From Laetiporus sulphureus 93-53 (taxonomy: Eukaryota; Basidiomycota; Agaricomycetes; Polyporales; Laetiporaceae): a stretch of DNA of 64,000 nt. Every line of letters begins with the position of its first letter. Within the stretch, counting starts at the first letter, position 1. The notes beneath the pieces were generated by a model, which saw only the letters and a program-made list of their open reading frames with translations, was not told the DNA's origin and ran no database searches. Made by a program: the position numbers and the translations under genes. This document shows positions 43,798-55,881 of this stretch, one piece after another. The stretch covers positions 1,133,637-1,197,636 of the forward strand of contig NW_024468514.1 in NCBI RefSeq assembly GCF_001632365.1, given 5' to 3'.

Positions 43798-46597
43798 ATG
43801 TCCTTCTTTGCTAATCCGGAGGCCCATTCTGCCATAGAAGTTAATGTTGTGGAGAAAGACGAGGACTCCAAGTACGAGCGATCCTCAGATGACGTTGGCG
43901 TTGACCTGCTATCGTACCACGAGCACAACGCTGGTCGTCTCGTCGTAGATCCAGAGTGCGTATTTCTCTCCTCCCTGCGACTCGTCCGCGCACGGTGTGC
44001 GAAACTGACATCAATGTGGGTTCGACTTTCAGAGAAGCGAAAGTGGAGTTTGGTGAGCGCATCGCGAAGAAGCTCAAACTTTCCGCGGACGGTTCCAAGG
44101 TATTATGGCCACAACCTACGGATGACCCGGAGGATCCTCAGAATGTACGTCGGGTATTGCATACGCTCCGACAGCTTATTAAGCGAATGTTAAGTGGTCC
44201 GACGGAAGAAAGAACCTGCAGTTGTTCGTTATCACCTTAGCGGCTGCAGTACCCGACTTTGACTCAGGTATAGGTGGGTCGTGAAGCACGTTTTTCAAGC
44301 ATACAAGTTTCATGCGCTGAGCTTTTCACATTGCAGGCATTGCTTCAATCTTCGCCTTGGCAGCCCAATATGATACCACACCCACGGTCATCAACGACCT
44401 GACTTCGAAGTGCGTTTGTCGGGCATCTATCGGCTTACCGTCACTAATACAATGGACTCTTCCTGGCGTTCCCACGATACCATTGGAACATCAACTCTAA
44501 CGAATCTCGAAAATCCATCGTCGCACATTCTTCTGGCCGATTTGTGTACAGCTGGAGTATCTTCTTGCTAGGTAAGTATTTATTGGATTGCTGGGCCTTT
44601 ACGTCTGAGTCGGACAGGATGGGGCAGCATATTCGCTGTGATATTAATGCGGCGATATGGCCGCCTTCCAATCCTTTTCTGGTCTCAAGTGAGCTGCTTC
44701 AGTCTTTCGTACCAAGCTGTTAACGAACGAGTGATGTATTGCACAGGTTCTTGCACTTGGCTTTCTTGTCGGCTGCACCTTCGCGCCAAATCTGAAAACC
44801 TTCGCCGGTGGGTTCATTGTGCCTATCACGCGCTCAACCGCGGTCCGGCACTCACTAGTCTCATTGCTTCAGCTATGCGCTGTCTCACCGCTTTCTTTGG
44901 GTAAGTCGTCAGTATTCAGTGGCCCACCTTTCTATCACACACTATGCTGTCACGTATCTGCGTGGATGCTCATATCCCGAGACTGACCATCCGGATCACT
45001 CTGTAGAACATGTCCACATGTTACGGCAAGTCATCTAACACCTTTCTAGATCTCATCGTTAAATATGCCGCTTCAGGGTCTTTATGTCGTGACAGATATG
45101 TTTCCATTCCATCTTCAGGCACGCAAGGTCAGTACGAGCGCGATATCATTGAGTCCATTGTTTCATCGTTCATCTATAACGTGCAGCTTAACATTTGGAC
45201 AATGGGCTTCCTCTTATCTCCGTTCCTGTCGCCGTTTCTCTTTGGTTTCCTCGTCGCGCGCGCAAGGTGAGTTTGAACACCAGTGCCGCTGATCCTCCTG
45301 TCATGACGCTCTCGTAGCTGGCGTTGGACGTACGGCATTGGAGCAATCTACGGCGCTACTGTTGTGTTCTTTATTCTGTTCTTCGGAGAAGAGACGTATG
45401 TGCTCTCTCTTCAGCTAAGCCTTTCCTGCTTGTCGGCTCAGCCTCTGCGACCTGACAGCATGTATGATCGAACACTTCCGGATCCCCGCCCAATCAAACG
45501 ACCCGCATCGAGGTTGCGATACAGGATCGAGACTCTGATAGGCCTAACGGGCGCTCGAATGGCACGCCACCGGGCAGGCTGGCGCGATGCGGCACTAGCC
45601 TGTTTGAACATCATATGGCGCCCGCAGCTTGTGGGGATTTTGCTGTTTGAGGTCAGCTATTATTTAATAGCTCCGGTCGTTGTACTGACTCATGGTTAGG
45701 CCATGGTATTCGGGTTCAGCATAGGCATCAATGTATATGAACTTCTCTTCAAACCACAAGTATGTATTTAGGTTGCTGACAACGGGATTAGACTACGAAC
45801 GCTGTATTCCTTGGCGAATCGAAGCCGGTTGGACTCGGATTCAGTCAATACGCGATTGCCGGCGCATATGGGACCCCCATTGTGCGTCATTTTTGAAGCA
45901 CTCTCATCGGTATCGTCTTGCCCATGATAACTTATAGGTCGCGGTGCTCATCGGTGAGGTGCTGGGTCGATACTTCAACGATTGGGTCATGAACGTTTGC
46001 GTCAAACGTAACAAGGGCGTGTTTGAGGCGGAAATGCGGTTATGGTACGCAGAGTCCTTCGGAATCCGCCGTTCATGCCAAACGCACCGCTCAACTTCTT
46101 TAAATCAATATATGCATAGGACCTGCTATGTCGCTGTACCATTATATATATGTGGCTTTCTCCTTTTAGGTGGCACCTTCCAAAATCACCTAGGTACAGG
46201 TGCGCTCGTCATGGGCTGGGGTATAGCGGAAGTTGCAGTTATGATCTGCACGGTTGCAGTTTGTGAGTGGTACTTCGACCGATGCTGGCCGAGCATTGAC
46301 GACAGGAGTAGACGCATATTGTAACGATTGCTTCCCTACCAGACAGGTTTGTCGTGTCATCTGAATCTGCTTCAAACATTAAAACAATGCTGGCAATAGG
46401 GTGAGGTATCGGCGTTGATTAACTGGGCCCGCACAATGGGCGGCTTCAGCGTCGCATATTTCCAAGTTCCATGGGCGGAACGGAACGGCGCACTGCAGAC
46501 GTTTGGTGTAGAGGCGGCTATCGTGTCCGCGCTCTTCCTCCTGGTAGTCCCTGCATTGCAACTGCACGGCTCACGTCTAAGGGTGAGTATCACCTAA
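43798..46597 (+). CDS. MFS transporter, copy 3
   Basis: Nineteen exons: 43798-43955, 44033-44144, 44195-44273, 44337-44409, 44552-44571, 44618-44688, 44747-44807, 44873-44900, 45007-45025, 45077-45127, 45187-45266, 45318-45395, 45459-45651, 45700-45732, 45792-45881, 45938-46044, 46120-46262, 46312-46346 and 46400-46597; 542 residues, all phases consistent. Exons 1-18 have exactly the lengths of copy 2, and the two proteins differ at few positions (for example NWARTMGGFSVAYFQ versus NWARTTGGFSVAYFQ), so this is the most recent duplicate pair. It shares the gc donor after exon 9 (45,026). Exon 3 keeps the usual WSDGRK. MFS carrier with motif GRLPILFWSQ; substrate unknown. Expression may differ from copy 2 because a MITE and a 276-base deletion distinguish their upstream regions. 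Confidence 0.85.
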
Positions 46598-46984
46598 ATG
46601 ACGCTGCCGAGACCATCGTTCACGGTACTATAGCGCAGATTTTCGATTTGAATGCCTATCCTTCAAGCTTCAAGGGTAAATCATCTTGTGTGGTATCGTG
46701 CGATGCAGTTCACATCATATCATGGCCGCTTCATGCATACCTCGTTCTCAAATCGTGCCAAAGGGTTGATAGTACGATAGATCCGCACTGACGGCAATAT
46801 GCTGATAGTAGGATGTAATGGTTCATGATACTCACTTGGATGTTCTGGAGCAGTGACGACATTGTAAAGTCGGGCGCGTAATCTTCATCTTATGACGTGA
46901 AAGGCAGCATCGCGTGTGACGCCGATATTTAGACATCACACACTCGTGAACACGTCTGCAACGTCATTCTACCTTCTTTGGAGT
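46598..46984. other. 3' flank of MFS copy 3
   Basis: Parallels the 3' flank of MFS copy 2 (40,590-40,740), including the acacgtctgcaacgtcat stretch. No gene. Confidence 0.5.
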
Positions 46985-47330
46985 TCTAGATTAACCGTGA
47001 ATGGACTGTTTTCTAACTTCAGAAAAGTGTACTGTGCACCTCGAGTTTCGATTCTGTGATAGAGAGGGGTGCTCCGCTCCTGTGATGGCGCGTGCCGTGT
47101 TCAGCTCTTGTTGAACCATCCTCAAGTTTACCGGTGGTGGATCTGTATAACTTCTACGGACTCTATGAATGGCAGCGGCCATTTGGTCGCAATGGCCTTC
47201 GATCCCAGTCAAACGTTTATTGAACTGCTGGGCCAACACGCTCGCGCCAACAATATTGTAACGCGCCAATGCTGCTGGAGATGATAGTCGTGATAGCCGA
47301 TGTCAACGCGTCGGCTGCGTTGACGAGACT
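46985..47330 (-). pseudogene. DUF6534 gene remnant behind MFS copy 3
   Basis: Sequence such as gtgaatggactgttttctaa and tgatggcgcgtgccgtgtt aligns with the 3' end of the DUF6534 gene and its remnant at 40,740. A minus frame at 46,991-47,269 is open but does not keep the family signatures. Shorter and more decayed than the remnant behind copy 2. Confidence 0.55.
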
Positions 47331-47779
47331 TACCATAAATGTGGCCTCATTAGCACCAGCACGTAATCATTGAAATAGACACTTACAACACCGACCTTCG
47401 TAGAGCGCCATAACCTCCAAGAATGACGACCGATGAGACGAGGACGCTTCAATTCGCTTAATACATCCTAAACGGTGGACAGAAGACTCGGACATCAAAT
47501 TGTTGTTGGTCATTCCCTTTTGCTATGTCCGGAATGTCAGCAGAGAATCAAATACGGTGGTCTGACAGACGGAAATAGCGCTAGCGTCGGGGAGATCTGT
47601 CATGGTGGGCAACGATGAACCATCGTACTGGTTTTGCAACGTAACGGATGACCAACCACGATTTTAATGCTCTGATGCTCTATTAAGACAGGCCAGTGAA
47701 CCCGAACCATCCGGCGATTCACCCCCTACAAATCGACGAACATCCGCGCTTGACTTGTAGTCCATCATAGACGAAAACG
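47331..47779. other. Upstream region of DUF302-2
   Basis: From about 47,470 onward it aligns, inverted, with 60,790-61,030 upstream of DUF302-3 (shared g.cagactcggacat.aaattg and ctggttttgca). No gene. Confidence 0.5.
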
Positions 47780-48386
47780 ATGACCAAGTCCGTCGAAGAG
47801 TTTTCAACCAAACGCATCGTCTTCGAAACGTCGGTTCCCGTGGACGAAGTGGTCGCGCGCCTCGACAAAGAGCTCAACAGCGACAAGGCCTGGCCACATT
47901 TGTTCGAGCTCTTGGAGGGAGTGAAGACTAGGGAGGAGTTGGAACGGGGTTTCCTGAAAGTCAGCGAGGGAAGAGATTTCGTGTACGTGTCCATCATGCT
48001 TATATCCTCGTCCTCATTCGCGTGCTTTGAGAGGAACACTCATTGATTGTACGCCCTACAGCCTCTTCGGGAAGTTACCGCTCCATGAGTGGCGAAATGC
48101 ATACCTCGGGGCCACCGATGGCCCGAAAACATACCAGTATTCGTTTGGAAATCCGCCTGTAGCGCAACCGATGCTACAGCTGGAGCCCTACGCGACGTTA
48201 CACGTCCCGCTGCGCATGCTTGTCTTGGAGAAGGAAGATAAGACTGGCACGGAGATCGTCTACATGCAGCCGTCGATCAGCTTCGGTGCCCCAAGGAACG
48301 GCAAAGTTGACGAAGAGCTACGCGCTATGGCAGAGGAAATTGATGACAAGGTAGAGAGTTTGGTCCGAAGAGTGATTAGTGCTTGA
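47780..48386 (+). CDS. DUF302-type small protein, copy 2
   Basis: Exons 47780-47982 and 48062-48386, 175 residues, with the same exon lengths and intron position as copy 1. Conserved segments: KRIVFETSVPVDEVVARLDK, YQYSFGNPPVAQPMLQLEPY, RMLVLEKEDKTGTEIVY and AEEIDDKVESLVRRVI. Intact, with no signal peptide. It follows MFS copy 3 and a DUF6534 remnant, in the same order as copy 1 follows an MFS remnant and the intact DUF6534 gene. Confidence 0.8.
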
Positions 48387-49660
48387 TAGTAGTTCTGATG
48401 TGGACCGGAGTAACTCCACGTGTAATTCTGATGATCAGTGCCCCTTGCCGTTTCGTACACGTCGCCGAGAACTTTTAACAAGTGAACGCTGTGTTGTGCA
48501 GTGAAACGAAGATATGTTCCGAGCAGGTTAGATAAGGCTCTTCATCTTGAGTTCTATGGGCGTTGTTAATGGTTCCGTATAATCCCTTGAAAACCTTCGC
48601 AAGGTGAGAGACACGACTCCTTCGATATCGTGATTGGCGACCACCATCCTGAGAGAACCGCTTTTATAGGCATCGGACTTCCCTCGATGTGGGAAGAATC
48701 TTGGTAAGGGAGTTCGGGTAGGATCAAATCTCTCGAACAGACTCTTATGCCGACATCCTGCTCCTCGAGAACGCCGAGAAGTGGTGCAAAGACATTTCCA
48801 CAACAGAGCACGAGACGCTACAACCTCAGTGTTGCTCGAACACTGCGAACCTAAGGCCGCGCCACGAACGTTCAGTGATGCAGGCAACAGTACCTGAGGG
48901 TAATTGGTATATCAAGGAAAGGAACACAAGCAGAGACGACTATTTCCGCGATTGCGGGTTGAGCCTAATCGGCGCGCCGTCGGAGATGCGGCAAGGCCAA
49001 GGAAGATATGTTCTGGTTGGTGAAGTGCCGAACATAGTAGATGCGCGGGCGGTATGCTGTAGATTCCACTGAGAGACGGGAATTCCGAGCAAACGCGGAA
49101 GCACGACCTCGAGCTAAGAATGAGCTTCATTAACAGCCGTCATCAACTATGCGCGTGTAGACCTGCGCTGCAATACCATTTGGGTATGGATGAAGCGTAA
49201 GGAAAGCATTCGGGAGGCTTAGTATGTGATCGAACAGTATTTTTTGCGTTATTGGTCCGAAGCTGTGCACGAACTTTGTGCTGATCGGATGCTTTCCGCT
49301 TGTGAAGCTTGAAACTTCATATACGTTTCAACTGCTCCACGGAAAAGCAGATGACTGCTCAATAAGGGGTTGGGTACGTGTCCCAATCATCAGCCAACCC
49401 AAACAAAACGTTTTGTGAGTGGGAAAAAACACATATGCAGGGAATTATTCTCACCTTATGTTGTGGAGTTTTGCGTGGCTAGCTGAAAACGCACGATGCA
49501 AAAGTCTGTCCCGGAGCATCATATTGATGTGCCTCTCGCATTGCTGAACGATCGAAGATGACAAACTTCTATAAGGCTCTTCCCAGTGGTACAATTGCCT
49601 CAAGTACATGACATTGAAAATCCTTTCTGCAGCGAAGGTTCGTCCATGGGGAGTTGAGAA
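48387..49660. other. Downstream block of DUF302-2
   Basis: Bases 48,390-48,890 match the tail after the DUF302 fragment at 36,141. The inverted copy beside DUF302-3 lacks about 1.2 kb (about 48,480-49,665). Short minus frames (48,528-48,887; 49,451-49,702) could be gene debris; no family recognised. Confidence 0.45.
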
Positions 49661-49930
49661 CACTGGCAGAACAGGCGTTGGCAATGAGAGGCAATGAGTC
49701 ACTAGAGCTTTATCGTTTCCTGAGCACTAATGAACAGATATTTCTTCACAAAGCTTCGTTTAACCGGTTTTCTTCGTATGCGAAAGACTCACGTTCATGC
49801 AGACCAGTCGGCCTTGGATCTAACCGTGGATCCGGACCGTGTTCACGTTGCCAACTTTGAACGTCGCGTACGTTGACGCGTGACGTTGAGTGACGTTGAC
49901 GCGTGACGTTGAGTGACGTTAAGAACGCCC
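49660..49930 (+). repeat. Inverted-duplicated block, left copy
   Basis: cagaacaggcgttggca, gaaaaccggttaa-like and gtccggatccacg-like motifs occur here and, in reverse orientation, at 59,825-60,030. The block includes tandem copies of a ~23-bp tgacgttgagtgacgttgacgcg unit (49,868-49,921) rich in CRE-like TGACG. Confidence 0.75.
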
Positions 49931-51562
49931 ACTCCGGCGCTTCATGACTGAGCGCCCATTCCCATTTCGATAGACTCCGGACCGGCCCGTAACGACCTGC
50001 TTCCGATTCATACTCTTGATCTTATGCATCTTCACCGATAGTTTCTTTGAGATTTCCGTGCAGGCTGTTCACACAACATGGCGACGACAGTGCTCTGCTC
50101 AGTGCCGTACCGGCTGTACTTTCACTGGTCGGATAGCGAGGTGGATTGTCGCCTTGCATATCATGCCAGTGTCTTCCCGTCACGGTCAGCGCGCTGCTTG
50201 CCAGTGGCGCGTGATTGCATGAACATGTACGGCGAGCTGCGAACAAAGATGCATGAGTCGGACTACCGTATATATACCGTTGCTCATCGCCTGGACGCTC
50301 CCCCAATCAATATTCAGTATGCACCTCCGCGGACGTTGCACGTTGCTGCACGCTGGCAAAACCGTCATAGTAGCTAGCACACACCAACGATGGTGCGATC
50401 GTTCAACTTTCAACGTTCCAATAGTTCCAATCCACCAAACGCGCTTCCGAACTCGGACGTTTACTGACAAATACAATCTGCCGCCTATTTTTTCTACAGC
50501 TCACCCGCGGGTGCCAGTGCTCAGCGCTCAACGTTCAAACGTTCAGCGTCCACCGTTCAGCGTCCAACGCCACTGGCAAGCATGCCCGCTCCGAGCGGTG
50601 TACACGGACACAGCAGCCCGAAGCTCTGCAAGGCGTGCATATACAGCAGAAACACTCAAATCGCCTCATGACCCACTTGCACAGACCTCCTTCAAGTTTT
50701 TTTTTGCTACCCTACGCTTAGATCGGCTCGCCAGTGTGCAAGCAGAAAAGCGAACAAAAAGCCGCTATCAGGTCGGAGAAAAACCCAACACAACTTGAAG
50801 GAGCTCCGGAGAGTCTGAGAGTCTGCTTGCCAGTGTACAAGCAGAGCTTGAGCGAACAAAAAGACGCTATAAAGTCGGAGAAAATTCCAACACTTACACA
50901 AGGAGGTCCTGACTCCTGAGAGTCTGAGACCTTCTAGGACTTTTCGGTGTTTGTGTCTGGTCTCAACAACTTGAACTCGAAGCGGAACCTACAAGCCCAC
51001 GCCAGTGCACGCGGATTCGAGTCTTATTCCGGACCCCGATGCCTGGTGCGTAATGAGCCCTGAGCCCTGAGCCCTGAGCTGTAGCCTGTCCCGTTGTCAA
51101 AGCGGGCCCTGGGCAGGGCTGCCAGTGGGAGAGAAGCGGACGGACGACTCCAACTCCTAGTTGCGAATTTAACCGGTGTGCATATCAGAGCCCCAGGTAA
51201 ACGTTCCACGGAAACCACTGCACACCCCCACCAAACCTGAAGCAACTTGGACAGCGACCCGACCGCAAAAAATGGCCGAAACGCCCTCACGCGCTCACGC
51301 ACTCACGCACTCACGCACTCGCGGTACCACGCGCGCACATGTACACGTTCATCTCGCTTTCGACATCCGAGTCCGAGCATTATGTACCACCCAGTCCGAA
51401 TCTAGATCACTACACGATCGACCTAAGCTATGTATATACCCACAAACACCATCACGATATGCAAGAGAAACGAACGACACGGGCGACATCCCCTTCGCCT
51501 AATAACAATAATATACTTCACATTTTTCCTTCCTTCCCCTAATCACAACCACGCACTACGCA
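49931..51562. other. Intergenic with short simple and tandem repeats
   Basis: Contains cgttca-type repeats (50,400-50,570), a ~96-bp tandem pair (50,725 and 50,822; gc(t/c)cgccagtgtgcaagcag), agccctgagccctgagccct at 51,057-51,080 and a cactcacg microsatellite at 51,288-51,325. No gene supported; the right end is the 3' region of the ammonium transporter gene. Confidence 0.5.
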
Positions 51563-53543
51563 CTACGCACTCTCCCCCCGCTTCTCGCTCTCCCCCCCAT
51601 CCACCGTACTCGCGCCCAAACTCCCCGGCCTCCCCTCCTCCTCATTGTGTCCCCTCTCCCTCACATCCACCGCCGCCTGCGCACATTTACGCTGCGCGAC
51701 CTCCCGTCCCCCACCGGGCGCCACCACCCCATCCACCGTCCTCACCTCATCGTGCTCATGCTCACGCTCACGGGGGGCATTCGCATAATCCAGCCCCACA
51801 TAATCATACGCAAACTCCCCCATCTCCGTATCGTCGATCCCCACGATCTCCGCCTCCTCCGAGCACCGGAACCGGCAGCCCGGTATGAAATGCATGATCC
51901 ACAGTATCACCGTCTACACCCACGCGTCAGTCGTTTGCACGGGGGGAAAAGGGTGGGAGGGATGAAACGCACGGTCATGACGAACGAGTAGCTCATCCCC
52001 GAGACGGAGTCCGCGAGCTGGTACCCGAGCTGGATATAATGATGGTCGAGCCACCCGCCCGGGATGTCCGTCACCCCGTCAAACCCCGCCACGCTCGCCT
52101 GCGCGAACAGCCCCGTCAGCACATTCCCCACCACCCCCCCGATCGCGTGCGACGCGAATATCTACGCTCGTCCGTCAGGTCACAAATGGAATACGCGGAG
52201 AGCAGAGGGGGGCGCACGTCGAGGCAGTCGTCGTAGCCAAAGTAGAACTTGAGCTGCGTGGCAAAGTTGCAGACGGTGCCGGCCATGAAGCCGAATAGCA
52301 CGGCCGCGGCTGAGGACGTGTGAGGAGGAGGTCAAGAGGAGATGAGCGGACGTACGCGAGCCGACGAAGCCGGAGCCGGGTGTGATAGCGACGAGTCCGG
52401 CGATCGCGCCAGAGCAGAAGCCCACCGTGGACCACTTGCGTTCCAGCCGATAATCCTACCCATCCATCAGCGCCCACATTAACCTGAGAAATGCACGACC
52501 GACGCACCCAGAGCATCCACGTAATCCCACCGACGCTCGCCGCCAGATTCGTAACGATACACGCCTGCACCGCCCTCAAGTTCGCGCTCAGCGCCGAGCC
52601 GCCGTTGAACCCGAACCACCCGAACCACAGGAACACCGTGCCGAGCACGACGTAGCTCGTGTTGTGCGGCTTGTACGCGAGGCGCTCCGTGCCGTACCCG
52701 CGGCGCTTGCCGAGGTAGATGGAGATGGCGAGCGCGGCGGTGCCCGAGGAGATGTGCACGGGGGTGCCCCCGGCAAAGTCGAGCCCGCCGAGGAGGTAGG
52801 ACCAGCCCGAGGCGTTCCAGGTCCAGCAGGCGATGGGGTCGTAGACGATGGTGGACCAGACGAAGACGAAGATGAGGAGGGGGCCGAGGCGGGCGCGGTC
52901 GGCGAAGGCGCCGAGGGCGAGCATCGGCCTGTGCGCGGGTGGGTTAGTGGGGAGGGGAGGGGAGGGAGGGAGACGTACGTGATGGCGGCGAACATGAGCT
53001 GGAAGACGCAGAATGCTATTGAGGGGATGCGGGTGCTGCCCACGGAGGGCTTCTCGAGCACGCCCTTGAGGCCAAAGTATTCTAGACGAGAGCGTGAGCG
53101 AGCGGTTACGATCTGACCGGGAGGACGACGCTTACGGAGGTTGCCAATGTAGTGATTCGTCGCGGTGTCACTGAATGCTAGCGAGAATCTGCGAGGAGGC
53201 GTGAGCGCGAGCAGGGAAGACGAAGGTCAGTGGTTCTTACCCCCAGAAGAACCACTTCGGAGGATTTGCGTTTAGTCAGGCTTCTGCCGAAGAAAGGTAG
53301 CGGGCATACCTGGAAAGACACCATGGCTAGTGTCATCATGGACATCCAAATCATGGACAGCGCATTCTTGCGGCGGAGGAGGCCCGAGTAGAAGAACCCG
53401 ACGCCGGGGATCATGAGCCACACGAGTGCGGTGGAGGCGAGCACCCACGCGATGTCGCCGAGGTTGTAGATGTAGGTTTCGCCCGTGGAGGGATCATACC
53501 ACTCGAGGTCGCTGGATGCGGCGGTGTAGGTGATGTTGACCAT
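51563..53543 (-). CDS. Ammonium transporter (Amt/Mep/Rh family)
   Basis: Nine exons: 53310-53543, 53241-53254, 53136-53188, 52979-53081, 52508-52928, 52356-52455, 52218-52309, 51973-52161 and 51563-51913; 518 residues. Plasma-membrane trimeric ammonium channel/transporter that supplies nitrogen. Visible: IPGVGFFYSGLLRRKNALSM in TM1-2; the family signature LDFAGGTPVHISSGTAALA, containing the first pore histidine and the upstream aspartate; WFGWFGFNGGSALS; GLVAITPGSGFVG; and DIFASHAIGGVVGNVLTG with the second pore histidine. Exon 2 is 14 nt; it is required to give WFFWGFSLAFSDT. The ~115-residue C-terminal tail is cytosolic and hydrophilic, as in fungal Mep proteins. The gene is markedly richer in G+C than the AT-richer duplicated genes around it. 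Whether it is a Mep2-like sensor cannot be told from sequence alone. Confidence 0.92.
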
Positions 53544-54600
53544 GGCTGGGTGCGCGCGTCGGGAGTGCGCAGGGGCGAAAGTTAGAGGGAGAAGAGGAGA
53601 CGCGGGCGATTAAAGGGCGGCGGGGGAGCAAGATAGGCAGCCGACTTGGCAGGGAATTAATTCGCAAACGACGGACGGGGGCTGTTATCGTCCAATGAGC
53701 GGGCGCGTGTTTATCGAAGTGCGGAAGCGCGCGGCGCGTACGTACGTCGAGACGACTTCCATCTCCTCCGCCTTGCACAGCTTTGCGCCTGCGATACCCA
53801 CTCGCCCAGGCACACGCCTCCTCTGCGCTCCCCGTGAGGAGGTGAACAGTGCAGCAAAGAGTGGGCGCCTGCCTGTGCGGGGAGCAGATCAGATCGGGTG
53901 TGCCCGATTTGATCAACTCAGCGGCGGCGTCCAGCGCTCATCGTGCACACGCAGGCACAACTAACCTCTCCATCTCCCAGGCCTGTCATCCTCGAGCAAC
54001 GCCGCAAACAGACCATCTCCCACCGTCATCCACGTACGGCCGACGCGCACGTCTGACGCCGCTTTCAGCTTCTCCGCTATCTCTCGTCCTCGCACTGCCC
54101 GACGCATCCGATTATCCACCCGAAACCCTCGGCTACGCGCATGAAACTCGATCACGCAGGCCCTTATCTCTCTCCGTCGCACGCCCGACCACCGATCGAG
54201 GCGTGGCCGACGCCGGCACGCAAGACGGCGCCGTTACCCGGTCTTGCAAATCCCCTTATCTCGCTCCTCGCGTCGCGCACTAGCGAATTTCATTTCGTCC
54301 CGCGTACGGTGGCCCCTTACGGTGGAGCGGACGAACCTGGGATGCCAAAGCTCGAGTCGCTGCTGGGTGTGGCCAGGCGTCGGTGATTTCACCCGAGTGT
54401 TGCTCATCGTGCGAAGGCAGGGAATGCGACCGTGCGCGCCTTCTCCGTTTATCGGGCGGGTCGATGCTTTTCAGTATCGTGGCCGCGTGATTCTCGAGGG
54501 AAGAGTGGTCAATTACAGTAAAGGGCGAGGAGCCATCCACGGGGTACCACCACTCTAGCCCTCATCGACATCCAACCGAACGAACAACCGAAGATAAAAG
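53544..54600 (-). promoter_or_regulatory. Ammonium transporter upstream region with GATA-type sites
   Basis: Several HGATAR matches on either strand: agatagg near 53,630, ttatcg near 53,680, ctatct near 54,078, cttatct near 54,164 and 54,253, agataa near 54,592. In fungi, ammonium transporter genes are usually controlled by GATA-type nitrogen activators, so this fits. Spacing and chance matches were not tested statistically. Confidence 0.4.
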
Positions 54601-54659
54601 CTTATATGAGACGCCTATCAAGGTCTGCACGGACTCACCTAACCAATGACGTAGTGCGC

Positions 54660-55400
54660 CATGGACCAGCGATCGTCTTCCCGAAGCTCATCTCGTTCTA
54701 CACCGCATCGCACACACCAACTTCCAGAATTCGAATGGAAGCGCGTCCCGTTTCTGGTGTGCTCGCACTCGAGACGCGTGCGACAGCCAGCTGGATATTG
54801 GTCCTCACATGCCAGCGATCGTGATGGGTCGCGTCGCCCTTGCCCAGGGCACGGTAGACGTCCCTGGGGACTCGTAAAATCCAGCACGTGCGCTGGCATA
54901 AACTCCTAGCACGACTCACACCATGTACATCTCTTCCGCATCACGCTTCAAGATTGTCGCATCCCCACGGGGAATCAACACCATCCTGGCCCTGTATACC
55001 GACGCAATCCGAACGAGTAACCAAAGACGCTTCGCCTTCACCAGGACGGTAGAACACCTACCAAAGTCTACGCGAAGCCTGATCTCGGCTGGCCAGGGAA
55101 ATCCCCGAAGCTCATCTCGTTCTGCACCGCTCCCAGAATCCGAACGGAAGCGCGTCCCGTTTCTGGTGTGCTCGCACTCGAGACGCGTACGACAGCCAGC
55201 TGGCAGGATCCACGGTTTCTACACGCACATGCCAGCGATCCTGCGCGTGACGCGTCGTCTCGCGCTCACGTATAGCGTGTCACTTTTCACTGGGCGTGCC
55301 GGACGTTCTGGGAACTTATTAAACTAGCATGTGCGCCTGAATGTATTTCTGAGCAAATTCACACCATGGCCATCTCTTCCGCACCATGCTTCGAGGTTAC
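54660..55400. repeat. Direct duplication of a ~430-bp segment
   Basis: cgaagctcatctcgttct, gcgtcccgtttctggtgtgc and gctcgcactcgagacgcgt at 54,682-54,790 recur in order at about 55,100-55,200, and tcacaccatgtacatctctt (54,918) recurs as tcacaccatggccatctctt (55,361). Two diverged tandem copies; open frames inside are not conserved between copies, so it is probably non-coding. Confidence 0.65.
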
Positions 55401-55881
55401 CATTGCCACAAGCTCATTCTGAGCAAAGGGCACGTCATGCCGCAGCGGGAAAGAGGTCCTCACGATCAAACTGCTTATGTACTGTACAAAGACTCGTCAT
55501 GCGGCTGTCAGGCACCACCTGAGGCCAGCGTCTCACGTACGAATGATACATCACCTGGCGACCTGCATTGCTATCTTACCATTCACCCGAACACTCACAT
55601 CGGCAAAAGGGAACAATGTCGCTCGCGCTCACGATTCTCAACGTAATCGCAGCACCAGCACCGATCACGCAGTCTGAGAGCAGGACACACGCTTTGGCCC
55701 GAGAGCTTCAGTTGTGTGGCTGGCATTGTCTGAGCGGAATGACAGCTATGATCATGGCCGTCAATGTGTTCATGTCTAGTAGGCTATGCGATTATCCTCC
55801 ACCTCCTCCGGAGCATCGGTAGCACCACTCCACGCAAAGCCTCCAATCGCGAACCCACCATCCCTCCTCATCCCCCATCCC
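55401..55881. other. Intergenic 3' of MFS copy 4
   Basis: No gene, RNA or repeat recognised. Confidence 0.4.

Noticed and set aside
52588..53116. Long plus- and minus-strand frames overlapping the ammonium transporter
   Set aside because: Low-complexity alanine/glycine/serine/proline frames produced by the high G+C content of the transporter exons.
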